DNA of 45,637 nt from Gallibacterium melopsittaci (GCF_042433085.1 NZ_JBHLWA010000037.1:1-45637); one strand, 5' to 3'. Shown: positions 8,653 to 17,310, counted from the stretch's first letter. Made by a program: numbers and translations. Notes: generated by a model not told the origin, from the letters alone.

Positions 8653-9636
8653 CTAGTCTTCGGCAATACCTGCCGGTGGCCAATTCTCAAGGCGCATACC
8701 AAGTGATAAACCACGAGAAGCAAGCACATCCTTAATTTCAGTAAGTGATTTCTTACCAAGATTAGGTGTTTTAAGTAACTCAACTTCTGTACGTTGGACT
8801 AAATCACCGATATAGTGAATTGTTTCTGCTTTCAAACAGTTAGCAGAACGAACTGTCAACTCTAAGTCATCCACTGGACGAAGTAAAATCGGATCAAACT
8901 CTGGTTTTTCTTCTTTGACTTCTGGTTGACGAACATCACGCAAATCAACGAATGCATCAAGCTGTTCTGCTAAAATTGTTGCTGCTCGACGAATTGCTTC
9001 TTCTGGATCCAATGTTCCATTAGTTTCCATTTCAATAACTAACTTATCTAAGTCAGTACGTTGTTCGACACGTGCTGCTTCAACATTATAAGCAATACGG
9101 TCAACTGGACTATAACACGCATCCACTAACAAACGACCAATAGGACGTTCTTCATCATGTACACGAGCTGAAGCTGGAACATATCCTCTTCCACGTTGTA
9201 CACGAATGCGCATATTAATAGACGCATTTTCATCTGTCAAATGACAAATGACATGATCCGGATTTACAATCTCAACATCACCATCGTGGGTGATGTCCGC
9301 GGCAACAACAGGGCCAATTCCAGATTTTGTTAGTGTCAGAAATACGTCATCTTTATTCTGCACTTTAACCGCTAGACCTTTTAAGTTTAAAAGCACTTCA
9401 AGAATATCTTCCTGAACCCCTTCTTTACTGCTGTACTCATGCAATACGCCATCAATTTCAACTTCTGTCACTGCACAACCTGGCATAGATGACAAAAGAA
9501 TACGACGTAAAGCATTACCCAATGTATGGCCAAAGCCACGTTCTAACGGCTCTAAGGTCACTTTAGCATGGGTAGAGCTAATTTGCTCAATATCTACTAA
9601 GTGTGGCTTTAAAAATTCTGTAACAGAACCCTGCAT
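8653..9636 (-). CDS. rpoA: RNA polymerase alpha subunit
   Basis: The alpha dimer is the assembly platform of RNA polymerase. The 327-residue protein has the N-terminal dimerisation domain (about 1-235) with GFGHTLGNALRRILLSSMPG. After a flexible linker comes the C-terminal domain (about 250-327) that binds UP elements and activators, with the helix-hairpin-helix-like LLKTPNLGKKSLTEIKD. E. coli alpha is 329 residues. It lies between rpsD and rplQ as in all gammaproteobacterial alpha operons. Confidence 0.99.
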   Translation of the reverse strand: MQGSVTEFLKPHLVDIEQISSTHAKVTLEPLERGFGHTLGNALRRILLSSMPGCAVTEVEIDGVLHEYSSKEGVQEDILEVLLNLKGLAVKVQNKDDVFLTLTKSGIGPVVAADITHDGDVEIVNPDHVICHLTDENASINMRIRVQRGRGYVPASARVHDEERPIGRLLVDACYSPVDRIAYNVEAARVEQRTDLDKLVIEMETNGTLDPEEAIRRAATILAEQLDAFVDLRDVRQPEVKEEKPEFDPILLRPVDDLELTVRSANCLKAETIHYIGDLVQRTEVELLKTPNLGKKSLTEIKDVLASRGLSLGMRLENWPPAGIAED

Positions 9637-9664
9637 TTTATCCTCTCTTTGCTGTTAAGCTCTA

Positions 9665-10285
9665 TTATTTAGAGTAAAGCTCAACGATCAGATGTTCGTT
9701 AATGTCTGCTGATAAATCAGAACGTTCTGGAATACGTTTGAAAACACCTTCCATTTTAGCAGCATCGACTTCTAACCAAGTTGGTTTTTCTCTTTGTTCT
9801 GCTAATTCTAATGATGCTTTAATACGTGCTTGTTTTTTAGATTTTTCACGTACTGCGATAACATCATCAACAGAAACTTGGTAAGAAGGAATGTTTACTA
9901 CACGTCCATTAACAACAATAGCCTTATGACTAACTAATTGACGAGCTTCTGCACGTGTTGCTGCAAATCCCATACGATATACAACATTATCTAAACGACC
10001 TTCCAATAACACTAATAAGTTTTCACCTGTGTTACCTTTCAAGCGGTTAGCTTCTTTGTAATAGTTACGGAATTGACGTTCTAAAATGCCGTACATACGA
10101 CGAACTTTTTGTTTCTCACGTAATTGACTACCATAGTCAGATAAACGTGGCTTACGTGCACCGTGTTGACCTGGTGCAGTATCAATTTTACATTTTGACT
10201 CAATCGCACGAACACCTGACTTCAAAAATAAGTCTGTGCCCTCACGACGGCTTAGTTTGAGCTTAGGCCCCAAATATCTTGCCAT
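9665..10285 (-). CDS. rpsD: 30S ribosomal protein S4
   Basis: Primary 16S rRNA-binding protein, 206 residues as in E. coli. It begins MARYLGPKLKLSRREGTDLF and carries the S4 RNA-binding fold around GFAATRAEARQLVSHKAIVV. S4 is also the translational repressor of this operon, acting at the leader before rpsM. That leader is recognisable here at 11076-11158. Confidence 0.99.
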   Translation of the reverse strand: MARYLGPKLKLSRREGTDLFLKSGVRAIESKCKIDTAPGQHGARKPRLSDYGSQLREKQKVRRMYGILERQFRNYYKEANRLKGNTGENLLVLLEGRLDNVVYRMGFAATRAEARQLVSHKAIVVNGRVVNIPSYQVSVDDVIAVREKSKKQARIKASLELAEQREKPTWLEVDAAKMEGVFKRIPERSDLSADINEHLIVELYSK

Positions 10286-10313
10286 TTTCTTTCTCCAACT
10301 ATCCTAATACGTC

Positions 10314-10703
10314 TTACACACGACGTTTTTTCGGTGGACGACAACCGTTATGAGGAATCGGAGTCACATCAGTAATATTAGTGATGCGGAATCCAGCTGC
10401 ATTTAATGCACGGATTGTTGACTCACGACCAGGACCAGGTCCTTTAACCATAACTTCCAAGTTCTTTAAGCCGAATTCTTTAACCATTTCGGCACAACGT
10501 TCTGCAGCAACTTGTGCAGCAAACGGAGTAGATTTACGAGAACCACGGAAACCTGAACCACCTGCGGTTGCCCATGCTAGAGCATTACCTTGGCGATCAG
10601 TGATCGTAACAATAGTATTGTTGAAAGAAGCATGAATATGAGCCACGCCATCTACAACTTGTTTTTTTACACGCTTACGCGCACGAACTGGTGTTTTAGC
10701 CAT
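10314..10703 (-). CDS. rpsK: 30S ribosomal protein S11
   Basis: Platform protein of the small subunit, contacting mRNA near the E site. The protein has 129 residues when started at MAKTPVRARK (ATG 10703), the E. coli length. An in-frame ATG six bases upstream would leave only three bases to the GGGG ribosome-binding site. The C-terminus PIPHNGCRPPKKRRV is essentially invariant. It lies between rpsM and rpsD. Confidence 0.99.
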   Translation of the reverse strand: MAKTPVRARKRVKKQVVDGVAHIHASFNNTIVTITDRQGNALAWATAGGSGFRGSRKSTPFAAQVAAERCAEMVKEFGLKNLEVMVKGPGPGRESTIRALNAAGFRITNITDVTPIPHNGCRPPKKRRV

Positions 10704-10718
10704 TATCATTTACCCCGA

Positions 10719-11075
10719 TTATTTCTTGATCGGTTTGCGTGGGCCCTTACGGGTACGCGCGTTAGTTTTAGTACGTTGACCACGTACCGGTAAGCTACGA
10801 CGATGACGTAATCCACGGTAGCATCCTAAGTCTAAAAGACGTTTAATGTTTAGTGTTACTTCACGACGTAAATCACCTTCAACGGTAAATTTACCAACTT
10901 CGTCACGCAGTTTATCAATCTGCTCTTCAGACAATTCGCTGATCTTAACGCTTCCAGCAATACCCACTGCATCACAAATATGTTGTGCACGGGTTTTACC
11001 GATTCCATAGATTGCTGTTAAAGCAATTACAGCGTGTTTATGATCAGGAATGTTAATGCCTGCAATACGGGCCAC
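10719..11075 (-). CDS. rpsM: 30S ribosomal protein S13
   Basis: Head protein of the small subunit, contacting L5 and P-site tRNA; 118 residues, beginning MARIAGINIPDHKHAVIAL. It starts with GTG, as the E. coli gene does, and AGGAG lies seven bases upstream. The GTG start is the target of S4 autoregulation, where the leader pseudoknot traps the ribosome. First gene of the alpha operon. Confidence 0.99.
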   Translation of the reverse strand: MARIAGINIPDHKHAVIALTAIYGIGKTRAQHICDAVGIAGSVKISELSEEQIDKLRDEVGKFTVEGDLRREVTLNIKRLLDLGCYRGLRHRRSLPVRGQRTKTNARTRKGPRKPIKK

Positions 11076-11158
11076 TATGCACTCCTATTTTTTTGATTAA
11101 CAAAAATCTGGTATGTTGATCTGAAAAGCCCGTTTCAGGATACTCAAACAACATACCA
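11076..11158 (-). promoter_or_regulatory. alpha-operon leader, S4-binding pseudoknot (Alpha_RBS type)
   Basis: Just upstream of rpsM the minus strand has TGGTATGTTG (11149-11158), then TTTGAGTATCCTGAAA, CGGGCTTTTCAG and the pairing arm CAACATACCA (11109-11118). The ribosome-binding sequence TAGGAGTGCATAGTG follows. The central block and the start-site sequence agree closely with what I recall of the E. coli alpha leader, where S4 binds and represses rpsM-rpsK-rpsD-rplQ. The pseudoknot itself was not folded. Confidence 0.82.
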
Positions 11159-11175
11159 ATACACTACATAAAAGA

Positions 11176-11198
11176 GTCGAGCAGTATACCTACTCAAC
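11176..11198 (-). terminator. hairpin with T-run between rpmJ and rpsM
   Basis: On the minus strand GTTGAGTAG (11190-11198) pairs with CTGCTCGAC (11176-11184), with two G-T pairs and a five-base loop, and TCTTTT follows. It could end part of the spc transcript. It also overlaps the -10 box of the alpha promoter, so terminator and promoter share the same bases. Confidence 0.5.
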
Positions 11199-11211
11199 CG
11201 ATTCTTTTCAA
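11183..11211 (-). promoter_or_regulatory. alpha operon promoter
   Basis: Minus strand TTGAAA (11206-11211), exactly 17 bases, TATACT (11183-11188). It lies 15 bases after the rpmJ stop and gives a leader of about 100 bases containing the S4 target. This would let the alpha genes be transcribed independently of spc. Confidence 0.75.
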
Positions 11212-11225
11212 GAAAAATATATCAA

Positions 11226-11339
11226 TTAACCTTGACGTTGTTTATGTTTAGGATCGCTGCAAAGCACACGAACTACGCCTTCACGTTTAACAATCTTACA
11301 GTTACGACATAATTTCTTTACGGACGCACGAACTTTCAT
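11226..11339 (-). CDS. rpmJ: 50S ribosomal protein L36
   Basis: A 37-residue protein, MKVRASVKKLCRNCKIVKRE and on to KHKQRQG, one residue shorter than in E. coli. It is the zinc-binding form: Cys11, Cys14, Cys27 and His32 form the ribbon. The start has AAGGA six bases upstream. It closes the spc operon after secY, as expected. Confidence 0.98.
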   Translation of the reverse strand: MKVRASVKKLCRNCKIVKREGVVRVLCSDPKHKQRQG

Positions 11340-11370
11340 TGCTTATCCTTTTTAACTTAAAAGACAAATA

Positions 11371-12696
11371 TTATTGTCTTGTCCCTTTAAGGTTTGCTTT
11401 TTTCAACACCGATTCATATTGACTTGACATCAAATGACTTTGAACCTGAGCGATGAAATCCATAATTACTACTACAACAATCAGTAATGAAGTACCGCCA
11501 AAATAGAATTGGACGTTCCATGCTGATGTCATAATATACGGAACCAAACATACAAAGGTAACATAAAGACCACCAATTAATGCTAAACGGGTCATTATCT
11601 TATCAATGTAACGTGATGTTTGTTCCCCCGGTCTAATTCCTGGCAAAAATGCACCAGATTTTTTCAAATTATCCGCTGTATCTCGAGGATTATATTGCAT
11701 TGCTGAATAAAAGAAGCTAAAGAATATAATCGCTACTGCATATAGAATCAAGTATAAAGGTTGACCTGGATGTAATAACATAGATAAGTCATTTAACCAA
11801 TCAAGACCTTGTCCTTGACCAAACCATTGAGTAATTGTTGCTGGGAATAAGATAATACTTGATGCAAAGATCGCTGGGATAACCCCCGCCATATTAACTT
11901 TAAGTGGCAAATGCGAACTTTGTGCCGCTAACATATGACGTCCTTGTTGACGTTTTGCATAGTTAACAACTAATCTTCTTTGTCCACGTTCTACAAATAC
12001 AACAAAATAAGTTACTGCAAATACAACAACAGCAATTAATAAGAGAACTAACAGATGCATCTGACCTTGACGAGCCTGTTCGATTGTATGAGCAATCGCA
12101 GCAGGTAACCCTGCCACAATACCTGCAAAGATAATCAAAGAAATACCGTTACCTACGCCTCTTTCTGTGATTTGTTCACCTAACCACATTAAGAACATAG
12201 TTCCTGTTACCAAACTGATAACCGCGGTAAAGTAAAAACCAAATCCAAGATTTGGCACTAATCCAGGCAACATATTAGGCAATCCTGTAGAAATACCAAT
12301 TGCCTGAATCGTTGCTAATGCTAATGTAGAATAACGAGTATATTTGCTAATCTTACGTCTACCAGCTTCCCCTTCTTTTTTCAGTTCAGCTAACGCAGGA
12401 TAAACAGACGTCAATAATTGAATAATGATCGATGCCGAAATATACGGCATAATCCCTAAAGCAAATACTGAAGCACGACTTAAGGCACCACCAGAAAACA
12501 TGTTGAACATATCTACGATAGTACCTTTTTGTTGTTCAATAACTTGTGCCAGTACAGCAGAATCAATGCCAGGAACCGGGATGAAAGATCCAATGCGGAA
12601 TACAATAAGGGCACCTAAAACAAATAATAAACGGCGCTTTAATTCACTTGTACCGCTCTGAGTACTTCTATTTTGATATCCCGGTTGTTTAGCCAT
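11371..12696 (-). CDS. secY: preprotein translocase subunit SecY
   Basis: Channel of the Sec translocon in the inner membrane, 441 residues with ten hydrophobic segments. Conserved landmarks are RLLFVLGALIVFRIGSFIPV at TM1, the plug region around IVDMFNMFSGGAL, and the cytoplasmic loop RRLVVNYAKRQQGR that contacts SecA or the ribosome. It lies eight bases after rplO and before rpmJ, as in the spc operons of all relatives. Confidence 0.99.
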   Translation of the reverse strand: MAKQPGYQNRSTQSGTSELKRRLLFVLGALIVFRIGSFIPVPGIDSAVLAQVIEQQKGTIVDMFNMFSGGALSRASVFALGIMPYISASIIIQLLTSVYPALAELKKEGEAGRRKISKYTRYSTLALATIQAIGISTGLPNMLPGLVPNLGFGFYFTAVISLVTGTMFLMWLGEQITERGVGNGISLIIFAGIVAGLPAAIAHTIEQARQGQMHLLVLLLIAVVVFAVTYFVVFVERGQRRLVVNYAKRQQGRHMLAAQSSHLPLKVNMAGVIPAIFASSIILFPATITQWFGQGQGLDWLNDLSMLLHPGQPLYLILYAVAIIFFSFFYSAMQYNPRDTADNLKKSGAFLPGIRPGEQTSRYIDKIMTRLALIGGLYVTFVCLVPYIMTSAWNVQFYFGGTSLLIVVVVIMDFIAQVQSHLMSSQYESVLKKANLKGTRQ

Positions 12697-12703
12697 CTGT
12701 TAA

Positions 12704-13138
12704 TTATTCCTCAATTGAACCGCCAGCAGCTTCAATTGCTGCTTTAGCACCTTTAGTTACGCGTAAACCACGTACCACGATACCAGATTTAACTTCACCT
12801 GAAAGAATAATTTTTGCAAATTGAATTTCAGAAGAAATCACTTTAGCTTCTTTTAGAGATTCTAGAGTAATTTCATTACCAGAAACTTTTGCTAAATCAC
12901 TTAAACGAACCTCAGCTGTTAAAGCCGCTTTCATTGAAGTAAAACCAAACTTAGGTAAACGACGGTATAAAGGCATTTGACCACCTTCAAAACCACGTCT
13001 TACACCACCGCCGGTACGTGCTTTTTGACCTTTATGACCACGACCACCAGTTTTACCTAAACCAGAGCCGATACCACGTCCAAGACGTTTTGCGCTGTGT
13101 TTAGAACCTTCAGCCGGAGATAGAGTATTTAAACGCAT
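12704..13138 (-). CDS. rplO: 50S ribosomal protein L15
   Basis: Late-assembly large-subunit protein, 144 residues as in E. coli. The Gly/Arg-rich N-terminal extension (RLGRGIGSGLGKTGGRGHKG) reaches into 23S rRNA, and GFEGGQMPLYRRLPKFGF follows. Placed between rpmD and secY in the spc operon; only two bases separate it from rpmD. Confidence 0.99.
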   Translation of the reverse strand: MRLNTLSPAEGSKHSAKRLGRGIGSGLGKTGGRGHKGQKARTGGGVRRGFEGGQMPLYRRLPKFGFTSMKAALTAEVRLSDLAKVSGNEITLESLKEAKVISSEIQFAKIILSGEVKSGIVVRGLRVTKGAKAAIEAAGGSIEE

Positions 13139-13140
13139 TA

Positions 13141-13320
13141 TTACTCCTCCACTTTAACCATGTATGATACTTGATTGATCATACCTCTAACTGCTGCAGT
13201 ATCAACCAACTCAACAGTGTGGTTAAGATGACGAAGACCTAAACCACGTAAAGTAGCTTTATGCTTTGGTAAACGACCAATTGAACTACGAGTTTGAGTT
13301 ACTTTAATAGTTTTTGCCAT
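13141..13320 (-). CDS. rpmD: 50S ribosomal protein L30
   Basis: A 59-residue protein, MAKTIKVTQTRSSIGRLPKH onward, the usual length. The ATG at 13320 is preferred over an in-frame TTG two codons upstream. It lies six bases after rpsE and two bases before rplO, tightly coupled in the spc operon. Confidence 0.98.
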   Translation of the reverse strand: MAKTIKVTQTRSSIGRLPKHKATLRGLGLRHLNHTVELVDTAAVRGMINQVSYMVKVEE

Positions 13321-13326
13321 GATCAA

Positions 13327-13827
13327 TTACCCCAAAATTTCATCAACTGTTTTACCACGTTTAGCTGCGACCATTTCTGGTGATTTCATATTAGCTAACG
13401 CATCAATCGTAGCACGAACTACATTGATTGGGTTTGTTGAACCGTATGCTTTTGATAGTACGTTACGAATGCCTGCCACTTCTAATACTGCACGCATTGC
13501 ACCACCTGCGATGATACCTGTACCTTCGCTTGCTGGTTGCATAAATACACGAGAACCAGTATGGCTACCTTTAATAGGATGTTGTAATGTACCTTCATTT
13601 AAAGCTACGTTTATCATATTGCGACGAGCTTTTTCCATCGCTTTTTGGATCGCTGCTGGAACTTCGCGTGCTTTACCATAACCAAAACCAACACGGCCAT
13701 TACCATCACCTACTACTGTTAAAGCAGTAAAGCTCATAATACGACCACCTTTTACTGTTTTTGATACACGGTTTACCGCGATTAGCTTCTCTTGCAGTTC
13801 ACCAGCTTGTTTTTCGATGCTTGCCAT
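13327..13827 (-). CDS. rpsE: 30S ribosomal protein S5
   Basis: Small-subunit protein at the mRNA entry side, involved in decoding fidelity; 166 residues. It has the double-stranded-RNA-binding-like N-domain with VKGGRIMSFTALTVVGDGNG and the loop around residues 20-30 where spectinomycin-resistance changes occur in other bacteria. The loop reads VSKTVKGGR here, the sensitive form. Spc operon, between rplR and rpmD. Confidence 0.99.
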   Translation of the reverse strand: MASIEKQAGELQEKLIAVNRVSKTVKGGRIMSFTALTVVGDGNGRVGFGYGKAREVPAAIQKAMEKARRNMINVALNEGTLQHPIKGSHTGSRVFMQPASEGTGIIAGGAMRAVLEVAGIRNVLSKAYGSTNPINVVRATIDALANMKSPEMVAAKRGKTVDEILG

Positions 13828-13842
13828 CTCAAATTACCTCTA

Positions 13843-14196
13843 TTAGAACTGTAGACCAGCTTCACGAGCAGCGTCTGCTAACGACTGCACACGACCATGA
13901 TATTTAAAACCTGAACGATCAAAGGCAACTTCTTTAATACCTTTTTCTAAAGCACGTTCAGCAACTAATTTACCAACTACCGCTGCAGCTTCTTTATTTC
14001 CAGTATATTTCACTTGCTCACGGATCGCTTTCTCAAGAGTAGAAGCTGTAGCAAGCACTTCTGAACCGTTAGGTGCAATAACTTGAGCATAAATATGACG
14101 TGGAGTACGGTGTACTACCAAACGTGTTGCACCTTGCTCTTTAATCATACGACGTGCACGGGTCGCACGACGAAGACGAGCCAATTTTTTATCCAT
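13843..14196 (-). CDS. rplR: 50S ribosomal protein L18
   Basis: 5S rRNA-binding protein of the central protuberance, 117 residues. It begins MDKKLARLRRATRARRMIKE, with the basic N-terminus that binds 5S rRNA, and ends in DRSGFKYHGRVQSLADAARE. Spc operon, between rplF and rpsE. Confidence 0.99.
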   Translation of the reverse strand: MDKKLARLRRATRARRMIKEQGATRLVVHRTPRHIYAQVIAPNGSEVLATASTLEKAIREQVKYTGNKEAAAVVGKLVAERALEKGIKEVAFDRSGFKYHGRVQSLADAAREAGLQF

Positions 14197-14209
14197 AGTG
14201 TTACCCTAC

Positions 14210-14743
14210 TTATTTCTTCTTAGCCTCTTTAGTACGAACCACTTCATCAGCGTAACGTACTCCCTTACCTTTATAAGGTTCAGGGCGACGGTAAGCACGA
14301 ATATCTGCAGCAACTTGCCCGATTAATTGCTTATCTGCGCCTTTCAAAATAATCTCAGTTTGAGAAGGACATTCCGCTACAATACCTGCTGGTAAGGTAT
14401 GCTCAATTGGATGAGAATAACCTAAACTTAATGCAAGTACATTACCCTTGATTTGTGCTCTGTAACCAACACCAACCAATTGTAATTTTTTAGTAAATCC
14501 TTCAGTAACACCAATAACCATTGCATTTACTAACGCACGTGCTGTACCAGCTTGTGCATCCGCACCAGCCATTTCTAAACGTGGAGCGAAATGTAATGCG
14601 TTGTTATCAATTGTAACTTCAACTGCTTTATGAATATTGCGAGTTAACTCGCCAGTTTTACCTTTTACTGTTAATAGCTGTCCGTCGAGTTTTACCTCTA
14701 CACCGGCAGGAATATTAACAGGTGCTTTTGCGACACGAGACAT
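14210..14743 (-). CDS. rplF: 50S ribosomal protein L6
   Basis: Large-subunit protein near the factor-binding site, 177 residues. Two related beta domains are visible, and the C-terminal signature PEPYKGKGVRYADEVV is intact. Spc operon, between rpsH and rplR. Confidence 0.99.
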   Translation of the reverse strand: MSRVAKAPVNIPAGVEVKLDGQLLTVKGKTGELTRNIHKAVEVTIDNNALHFAPRLEMAGADAQAGTARALVNAMVIGVTEGFTKKLQLVGVGYRAQIKGNVLALSLGYSHPIEHTLPAGIVAECPSQTEIILKGADKQLIGQVAADIRAYRRPEPYKGKGVRYADEVVRTKEAKKK

Positions 14744-14758
14744 TTTCCTACCTCACTA

Positions 14759-15151
14759 TTAAGCTACATAACAAATGATTTCACCGCCCAATCCTGCTTG
14801 ACGTGCAGCACGGTCAGTCATAACACCTTTAGATGTAGAAACAACAGCAATACCTAAACCACCTAATACTTTTGGTAATTCGTCTTTACGTTTATAAATA
14901 CGAAGACCAGGACGGCTTACACGTTGAATAGTTTCTACAACTGGTTTTCCTTGGAAATATTTTAAAGTAATTTCCAATTCAGGTTTTACACCTTCAATAA
15001 TTTTAAAGCTCTCAATATAACCTTCAGCAGCTAGAACGTTGGCAATTGCCACTTTTAGCTTGGATGAAGGCATGTTGATCGCAACCTTATTCGCAGCTTG
15101 ACCGTTACGAATACGGGTCAACATATCTGCTATTGGATCTTGCATGCTCAT
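14759..15151 (-). CDS. rpsH: 30S ribosomal protein S8
   Basis: Primary 16S rRNA-binding protein, 130 residues as in E. coli, MSMQDPIADMLTRIRNGQAA onward, ending in GLGGEIICYVA. In E. coli S8 also represses the spc operon by binding near the rplE start; I could not confirm the equivalent fold here by eye. Confidence 0.99.
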   Translation of the reverse strand: MSMQDPIADMLTRIRNGQAANKVAINMPSSKLKVAIANVLAAEGYIESFKIIEGVKPELEITLKYFQGKPVVETIQRVSRPGLRIYKRKDELPKVLGGLGIAVVSTSKGVMTDRAARQAGLGGEIICYVA

Positions 15152-15189
15152 GTGTCTTTACTCCCATGATTCCAAAATAAAGTGGTATA

Positions 15190-15495
15190 TTACCAACTCG
15201 CTTTTCTAAGGCCTGGAATTTCTCCACGCATTGCTGCTTCACGAACCTTAATACGGCTTAAACCAAATTTACGCAATACACCGTGTGGACGACCAGTTTG
15301 ACGGCAACGATTACGTTGACGACTTGGGCTTGAATCACGTGGTAAAGTTTGTAACTTTAACACTGCATTCCAACGGTCTTCATCAGAAGAATTAACATCA
15401 GAAATAATTCTTTTTAATTCTTGACGTTTTGCGTAGTATTTTTCAGCTAACTCAACACGTTTTACATCACGTGCTTTCATTGATTGTTTTGCCAT
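15190..15495 (-). CDS. rpsN: 30S ribosomal protein S14
   Basis: Head protein of the small subunit, 101 residues. It is the long zinc-free form: the CxxC pairs of the short form are absent. It begins MAKQSMKARDVKRVELAEKY and ends GEIPGLRKASW. Spc operon, between rplE and rpsH. Confidence 0.99.
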   Translation of the reverse strand: MAKQSMKARDVKRVELAEKYYAKRQELKRIISDVNSSDEDRWNAVLKLQTLPRDSSPSRQRNRCRQTGRPHGVLRKFGLSRIKVREAAMRGEIPGLRKASW

Positions 15496-15506
15496 TAGAA
15501 CCTGCC

Positions 15507-16046
15507 TTATTTACGGAATGGGAAGTTAAAGGCAGCAAGTAGTGCTTGACCTTCTTCATCTGTTTTCGCAGTAGTGGTGATAGTAATATCTAAACCACGT
15601 ACACGATCCACTTTATCATAGTCGATTTCAGGGAAGATGATTTGTTCACGCACACCCATGCTGTAGTTACCACGACCATCGAAAGACTTCGCATTTAAAC
15701 CACGGAAGTCACGAATACGTGGAACAGCAATAGAAATTAATCGTTCAAAGAACTCCCACATACGCTCACCGCGTAGGGTTACTTTACAACCGATCGGATA
15801 TCCCTGACGAATCTTAAAGCCTGCAACAGATTTGCGAGCTTTAGTGATTAAAGGTTTTTGACCGCTGATTGCTGCTAAATCTGCTACTGCATTATCTAGC
15901 AATTTTTTGTCGGTCAATGCTTCACCCACACCCATGTTTAGGGTTATCTTCTCGATTCGTGGGACTTGCATGACAGATTTGTAGCCGAATTTTGTTTTTA
16001 ATTCGTTTACTACTTGATCTCTGTAGTAATCATGCAGTTTCGCCAT
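15507..16046 (-). CDS. rplE: 50S ribosomal protein L5
   Basis: 5S rRNA-binding protein that contacts P-site tRNA, 179 residues as in E. coli. Conserved segments include ITLNMGVGEA, RKSVAGFKIRQGYPIGCKVT and FRGLNAKSFDGRGNYSMG. In E. coli its start is the S8-controlled site of the spc operon. Confidence 0.99.
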   Translation of the reverse strand: MAKLHDYYRDQVVNELKTKFGYKSVMQVPRIEKITLNMGVGEALTDKKLLDNAVADLAAISGQKPLITKARKSVAGFKIRQGYPIGCKVTLRGERMWEFFERLISIAVPRIRDFRGLNAKSFDGRGNYSMGVREQIIFPEIDYDKVDRVRGLDITITTTAKTDEEGQALLAAFNFPFRK

Positions 16047-16061
16047 CGCATTACTCCAGTT

Positions 16062-16385
16062 TTACTTAATTGTTTCACCAGTAGATTTGAAGAAACGAAC
16101 TTTTTTGCCATCTTCAAATCTGAAACCTACTCGGTCAGCTTTATTAGTTGACGGATTGAAAATTGCTACGTTAGAAACATCAATTGGCGCTTCTTTACGC
16201 ACGATACCACCTTGTTTTCCTAGTGCAGGAACTGGCTTCTCATGTTTAGCAATTAAATTTAAACCTTCAACGATTACTTTACCGTTAGGTAATACCTTTG
16301 TTACTTTTCCACGTTTGCCTTTACCTTTGGCAACGCTACCAGTGATCATAATCACTTCATCATTTTGACGGATTTTTGTAGCCAT
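16062..16385 (-). CDS. rplX: 50S ribosomal protein L24
   Basis: Assembly-initiator protein at the 5' end of 23S rRNA, 107 residues (three more than E. coli). The KOW motif lies in NDEVIMITGSVAKGKGKRGK near the N-terminus. Spc operon, between rplN and rplE. Confidence 0.98.
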   Translation of the reverse strand: MATKIRQNDEVIMITGSVAKGKGKRGKVTKVLPNGKVIVEGLNLIAKHEKPVPALGKQGGIVRKEAPIDVSNVAIFNPSTNKADRVGFRFEDGKKVRFFKSTGETIK

Positions 16386-16398
16386 TTCTCACTTCTCC

Positions 16399-16770
16399 TT
16401 ACAGTACTTCTGGAGCCAAAGAAATAATCTTCATAAACTTCTCTGAACGAAGTTCACGAGTTACTGGTCCGAAAATACGTGTACCGATTGGTTGCTCACT
16501 ATTATTATTTAAAATAACGCAAGCATTACCATCGAAGCGAATAACTGACCCGTCTGGGCGACGAACACCCTTCTTGGTGCGCACAACAACTGCTTTAAGT
16601 ACATCACCTTTTTTCACTTTACCGCGAGGAATTGCTTCTTTCACAGTAACTTTGATGATATCACCAACAGCAGCATAACGACGGTGCGATCCACCTAGAA
16701 CCTTGATACACATTACGCTACGAGCGCCTGAGTTATCAGCAACGTCTAGCATAGTCTGTTCTTGGATCAT
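16399..16770 (-). CDS. rplN: 50S ribosomal protein L14
   Basis: Intersubunit-bridge protein, 123 residues, beginning MIQEQTMLDVADNSGARSVM and containing GDIIKVTVKEAIPRGKVKKG. First gene of the spc operon; a promoter lies about 80 bases upstream. Confidence 0.99.
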   Translation of the reverse strand: MIQEQTMLDVADNSGARSVMCIKVLGGSHRRYAAVGDIIKVTVKEAIPRGKVKKGDVLKAVVVRTKKGVRRPDGSVIRFDGNACVILNNNSEQPIGTRIFGPVTRELRSEKFMKIISLAPEVL

Positions 16771-16850
16771 GTTAGTACTCCGCTAAAATTAAAAAAACCC
16801 TTTCGGGACAAATTTACCTCTATCTCACCCTACAGGCGGATAGGGTGCGG

Positions 16851-16880
16851 ATTCTAGCATAACGCATAGATAAAAAGCAA
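16851..16880 (-). promoter_or_regulatory. spc operon promoter
   Basis: Minus strand TTGCTT (16875-16880), 18 bases, then TGC-TAGAAT with the -10 at 16851-16856. The TG one base before the -10 makes it an extended -10 promoter. A GC-rich discriminator follows. An inverted repeat, CACCCTA/TAGGGTG (16826-16847), straddles the predicted start site. Confidence 0.75.
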
Positions 16881-17000
16881 CTTGATTTTACAGAAAATAA
16901 GAGTATGACAAACCATATTCTAATTATTAGGATTATTAACCTAATAAATCTCACTACACACTCTATTTTAAAAGAAAAATACATCAGAAATATAAAAGTA

Positions 17001-17032
17001 AAAAGCCAGTAGTATTGCTACTACTGGCTTTT
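17001..17032 (-). terminator. terminator of the S10 operon
   Basis: Perfect 14-bp stem AAAAGCCAGTAGTA (17001-17014) with TACTACTGGCTTTT (17019-17032), four-base loop, T-rich on the minus strand. It follows rpsQ and separates the S10 and spc operons. Confidence 0.92.
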
Positions 17033-17055
17033 ATTTGACTAAAAGAAACAATAAA

Positions 17056-17310
17056 TTAGATTACTGCTTTCTCAACAACACGAACTAAAGTCCATGATTT
17101 TGTTTTAGAGATAGGACGACATTCACGAATCTCTACAGTATCACCAACTTTTGCTTCGTTGTTTTCATCATGTACATGTAATTTTGTTGTACGACGGATA
17201 AACTTACCATAGATTGGGTGTTTAACCATACGTTCAATAGCGATGGTGAATGATTTATCCATCTTATCGCTAATTACTTTACCTTGTACTGTACGAATTT
17301 TATCAGTCAT
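17056..17310 (-). CDS. rpsQ: 30S ribosomal protein S17
   Basis: Primary 16S rRNA-binding protein, 84 residues, MTDKIRTVQGKVISDKMDKS onward, with the conserved KLHVHDE and GDTVEIRECRPISKTKSW. Last gene of the S10 operon. Its ATG shares one base with the rpmC stop codon, so translation is coupled. Confidence 0.99.
   Translation of the reverse strand: MTDKIRTVQGKVISDKMDKSFTIAIERMVKHPIYGKFIRRTTKLHVHDENNEAKVGDTVEIRECRPISKTKSWTLVRVVEKAVI

Noticed and set aside
16779..16812. CCC-GAAA-GGG followed by seven T in the spc leader, resembling a small terminator.
   Set aside because: Only three base pairs; too weak, and it would end the transcript just before rplN.
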